From contig JAADIA010000089.1 in assembly GCA_013151555.1 (NCBI GenBank), forward strand, positions 1-14,153: a stretch of DNA of 14,153 nt, written 5' to 3'. The translations under genes and the position numbers were made by a program. The DNA is from Nitrospirota bacterium. GTDB taxonomy: Bacteria > NPL-UPA2 > JAADIA01. Within the stretch, counting starts at the first letter, position 1. The number at the start of each line of letters is the position of its first letter. The notes under the pieces were generated by a model that worked only from the letters and a program-made list of their open reading frames with translations, had not been told where the DNA came from and did not search any database. Of the stretch, positions 13,205-14,153 are shown one piece after another.

Positions 13205-14153
13205 ATGGCGGTTAGGATTGAAGTGGGGTTTAAGGAAGGGGTCCGGGATGTTGCCGGGGAGGCTTTGAAGAGGAGAATCCTCGAGGATTTGGGGATAGAA
13301 GTCGATTCGGTAAGGATTGTTAATGGTTATACTATAGATAAAGAACTTTCTCCTGCTCAGGTGGAAGCTGTGCGGGGGGAGATATTCACCGACCCGATAA
13401 TTCAAGAATCTTCAACGGCTCCTTTGGCGGCTGCTTTCGATTGGATAGTGGAAGTAGGGTACTGGCCGGGGGTTACGGATAATACCGGGAGGACGTCTCT
13501 GGAGGCTATTGAGGATTTGCTGAAGATAAAGTTTGAGGCGGGAGAAGAGGTCTATGCTTCCCGGCAGTATCTCCTGAAGGGAAAAGTAAAGCGTGAGGAA
13601 GTTGAAGCTATTGCCCGGGGAATGTTGGCTAACGAAATCATCGAGAGATGGGAGATGAAGAGCTATAGCCAGTGGGATAAAGAGACCGGGATGGGGACCT
13701 ATATCCCTAAAGTAAAGTTGAATCATCAGCCGAAGGTGGAGGAGGTTGACTTAAATGTCTCTGATGAGGAATTGGCACGGATGGGGAGGGAAGGTGTCTT
13801 AGGGAAAGGTGAGAAGGAACGGAGGGGCCCCCTGGCTTTAAATTTAGAAGAAATGAAGACTATCAGAGATTATTTTAACCGGCCGGAGGTTATCGAGGAG
13901 AGGGAAAAGACCGGGTTGGGAAAGAACCCTACCGATGTGGAGTTGGAGTCTATTGCTCAGACCCAGTCTGAGCATTGTAAACATAAAATTTTCAATGGCT
14001 TGCTGGAGTACCGGGAAGAGGGACAGGAAGAGGTAATCGATTCTTTGTTTAAGACTTATATCAAGAGGGCCACGGATGAAATCCGCAAGAATTTGGGGAA
14101 GGAAGACTGGTGTGTTTCCGTCTTCGGGGATAATTCCGGGGTGGTGAAGTTAA
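13205..14153 (+). CDS. purL: Phosphoribosylformylglycinamidine synthase, PurS-PurL fusion, 5' part
   Basis: At least 316 codons are present and the gene runs off the right edge. It catalyses the ATP- and glutamine-dependent conversion of FGAR to FGAM in purine synthesis. GGAG at 13194-13197 lies 7 nt before the ATG. The N-terminal 150 or so residues hold two PurS-like halves, one starting RIEVGFKEGVRDVAGEAL and a second starting VEVGYWPGVTDNTGRTSLEA, so the PurS dimer seems built into the chain. The PurL part follows with a linker region (SDEELARMGREGVLG), NPTDVELESIAQTQSEHC, whose SEHC is a PurL hallmark, and FGDNSGVVKL. A glutamine amidotransferase (PurQ) partner is not visible in the window. 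Confidence 0.92.
   Translation, partial: MAVRIEVGFKEGVRDVAGEALKRRILEDLGIEVDSVRIVNGYTIDKELSPAQVEAVRGEIFTDPIIQESSTAPLAAAFDWIVEVGYWPGVTDNTGRTSLEAIEDLLKIKFEAGEEVYASRQYLLKGKVKREEVEAIARGMLANEIIERWEMKSYSQWDKETGMGTYIPKVKLNHQPKVEEVDLNVSDEELARMGREGVLGKGEKERRGPLALNLEEMKTIRDYFNRPEVIEEREKTGLGKNPTDVELESIAQTQSEHCKHKIFNGLLEYREEGQEEVIDSLFKTYIKRATDEIRKNLGKEDWCVSVFGDNSGVVKL

Noticed and set aside
1-14153. CRISPR arrays, tRNA or rRNA genes, insertion sequences with transposase
   Set aside because: No regularly spaced identical direct repeats with unique spacers, no tRNA-like fold with a CCA end or T-loop, and no transposase reading frame were found.

Overview
The window comes from a bacterium of moderate GC content. 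It looks like an uncultured lineage of the Lentisphaerota/Omnitrophota/PVC type. That placement is an inference from three traits: a pseudopilin with a C-terminal H-X9-DG motif and a non-glycine cleavage position, several unusual clan GH-D glycoside hydrolases in one cluster, and a long PurL with PurS-like modules at its N-terminus. No rRNA or other decisive taxonomic marker is present.

Layout, left to right. (1) 1-574, minus strand: the 5' part of a gene for an exported RCC1-like repeat protein. It runs off the left edge, carries a 4-bp deletion frameshift, and is preceded by what reads as a textbook sigma-54 promoter. (2) 575-1117: a non-coding stretch with GGTTTAA-type short repeats, a four-tract G-quadruplex motif, GGGACAGTCCC palindromes and a terminator-like hairpin. 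(3) 1118-9395, minus strand: four consecutive genes for GH36/clan GH-D alpha-galactosidase-like proteins, coupled by 8-bp and 4-bp overlaps and one 52-bp gap, read from a probable promoter near 9550. Three of the four (first, second and fourth in transcription order) are divergent paralogues of one another; the third is a more ordinary GH36-like enzyme. The second gene has lost all three acidic active-site positions that its paralogues keep, so it looks like a pseudoenzyme. (4) 9660-10334, minus strand: an H-X9-DG pseudopilin with its own strong promoter. (5) 10626 to the right edge, plus strand: housekeeping genes for a SurA-type periplasmic chaperone/isomerase, KsgA (RsmA), GatC and the start of a PurS-PurL fusion. 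Palindromic or tandem intergenic repeats lie between ksgA, gatC and purL.

How the parts fit: none of the four GH proteins has a visible signal peptide, so the cassette probably processes imported alpha-galactosides or similar oligosaccharides in the cytoplasm. No transporter or regulator gene is visible here. The upstream pseudopilin is on the same strand and could belong to a cell-surface glycan-handling apparatus, but that link is inference. The plus-strand block is ordinary core metabolism; the surA-ksgA adjacency echoes the surA-pdxA-ksgA cluster of Proteobacteria, without pdxA.

The most interesting items are the GH-D cassette with its catalytically degenerate member, the sigma-54 promoter of the RCC1-like secreted protein, and the terminator-like hairpins oriented against the GH operon at both of its ends.
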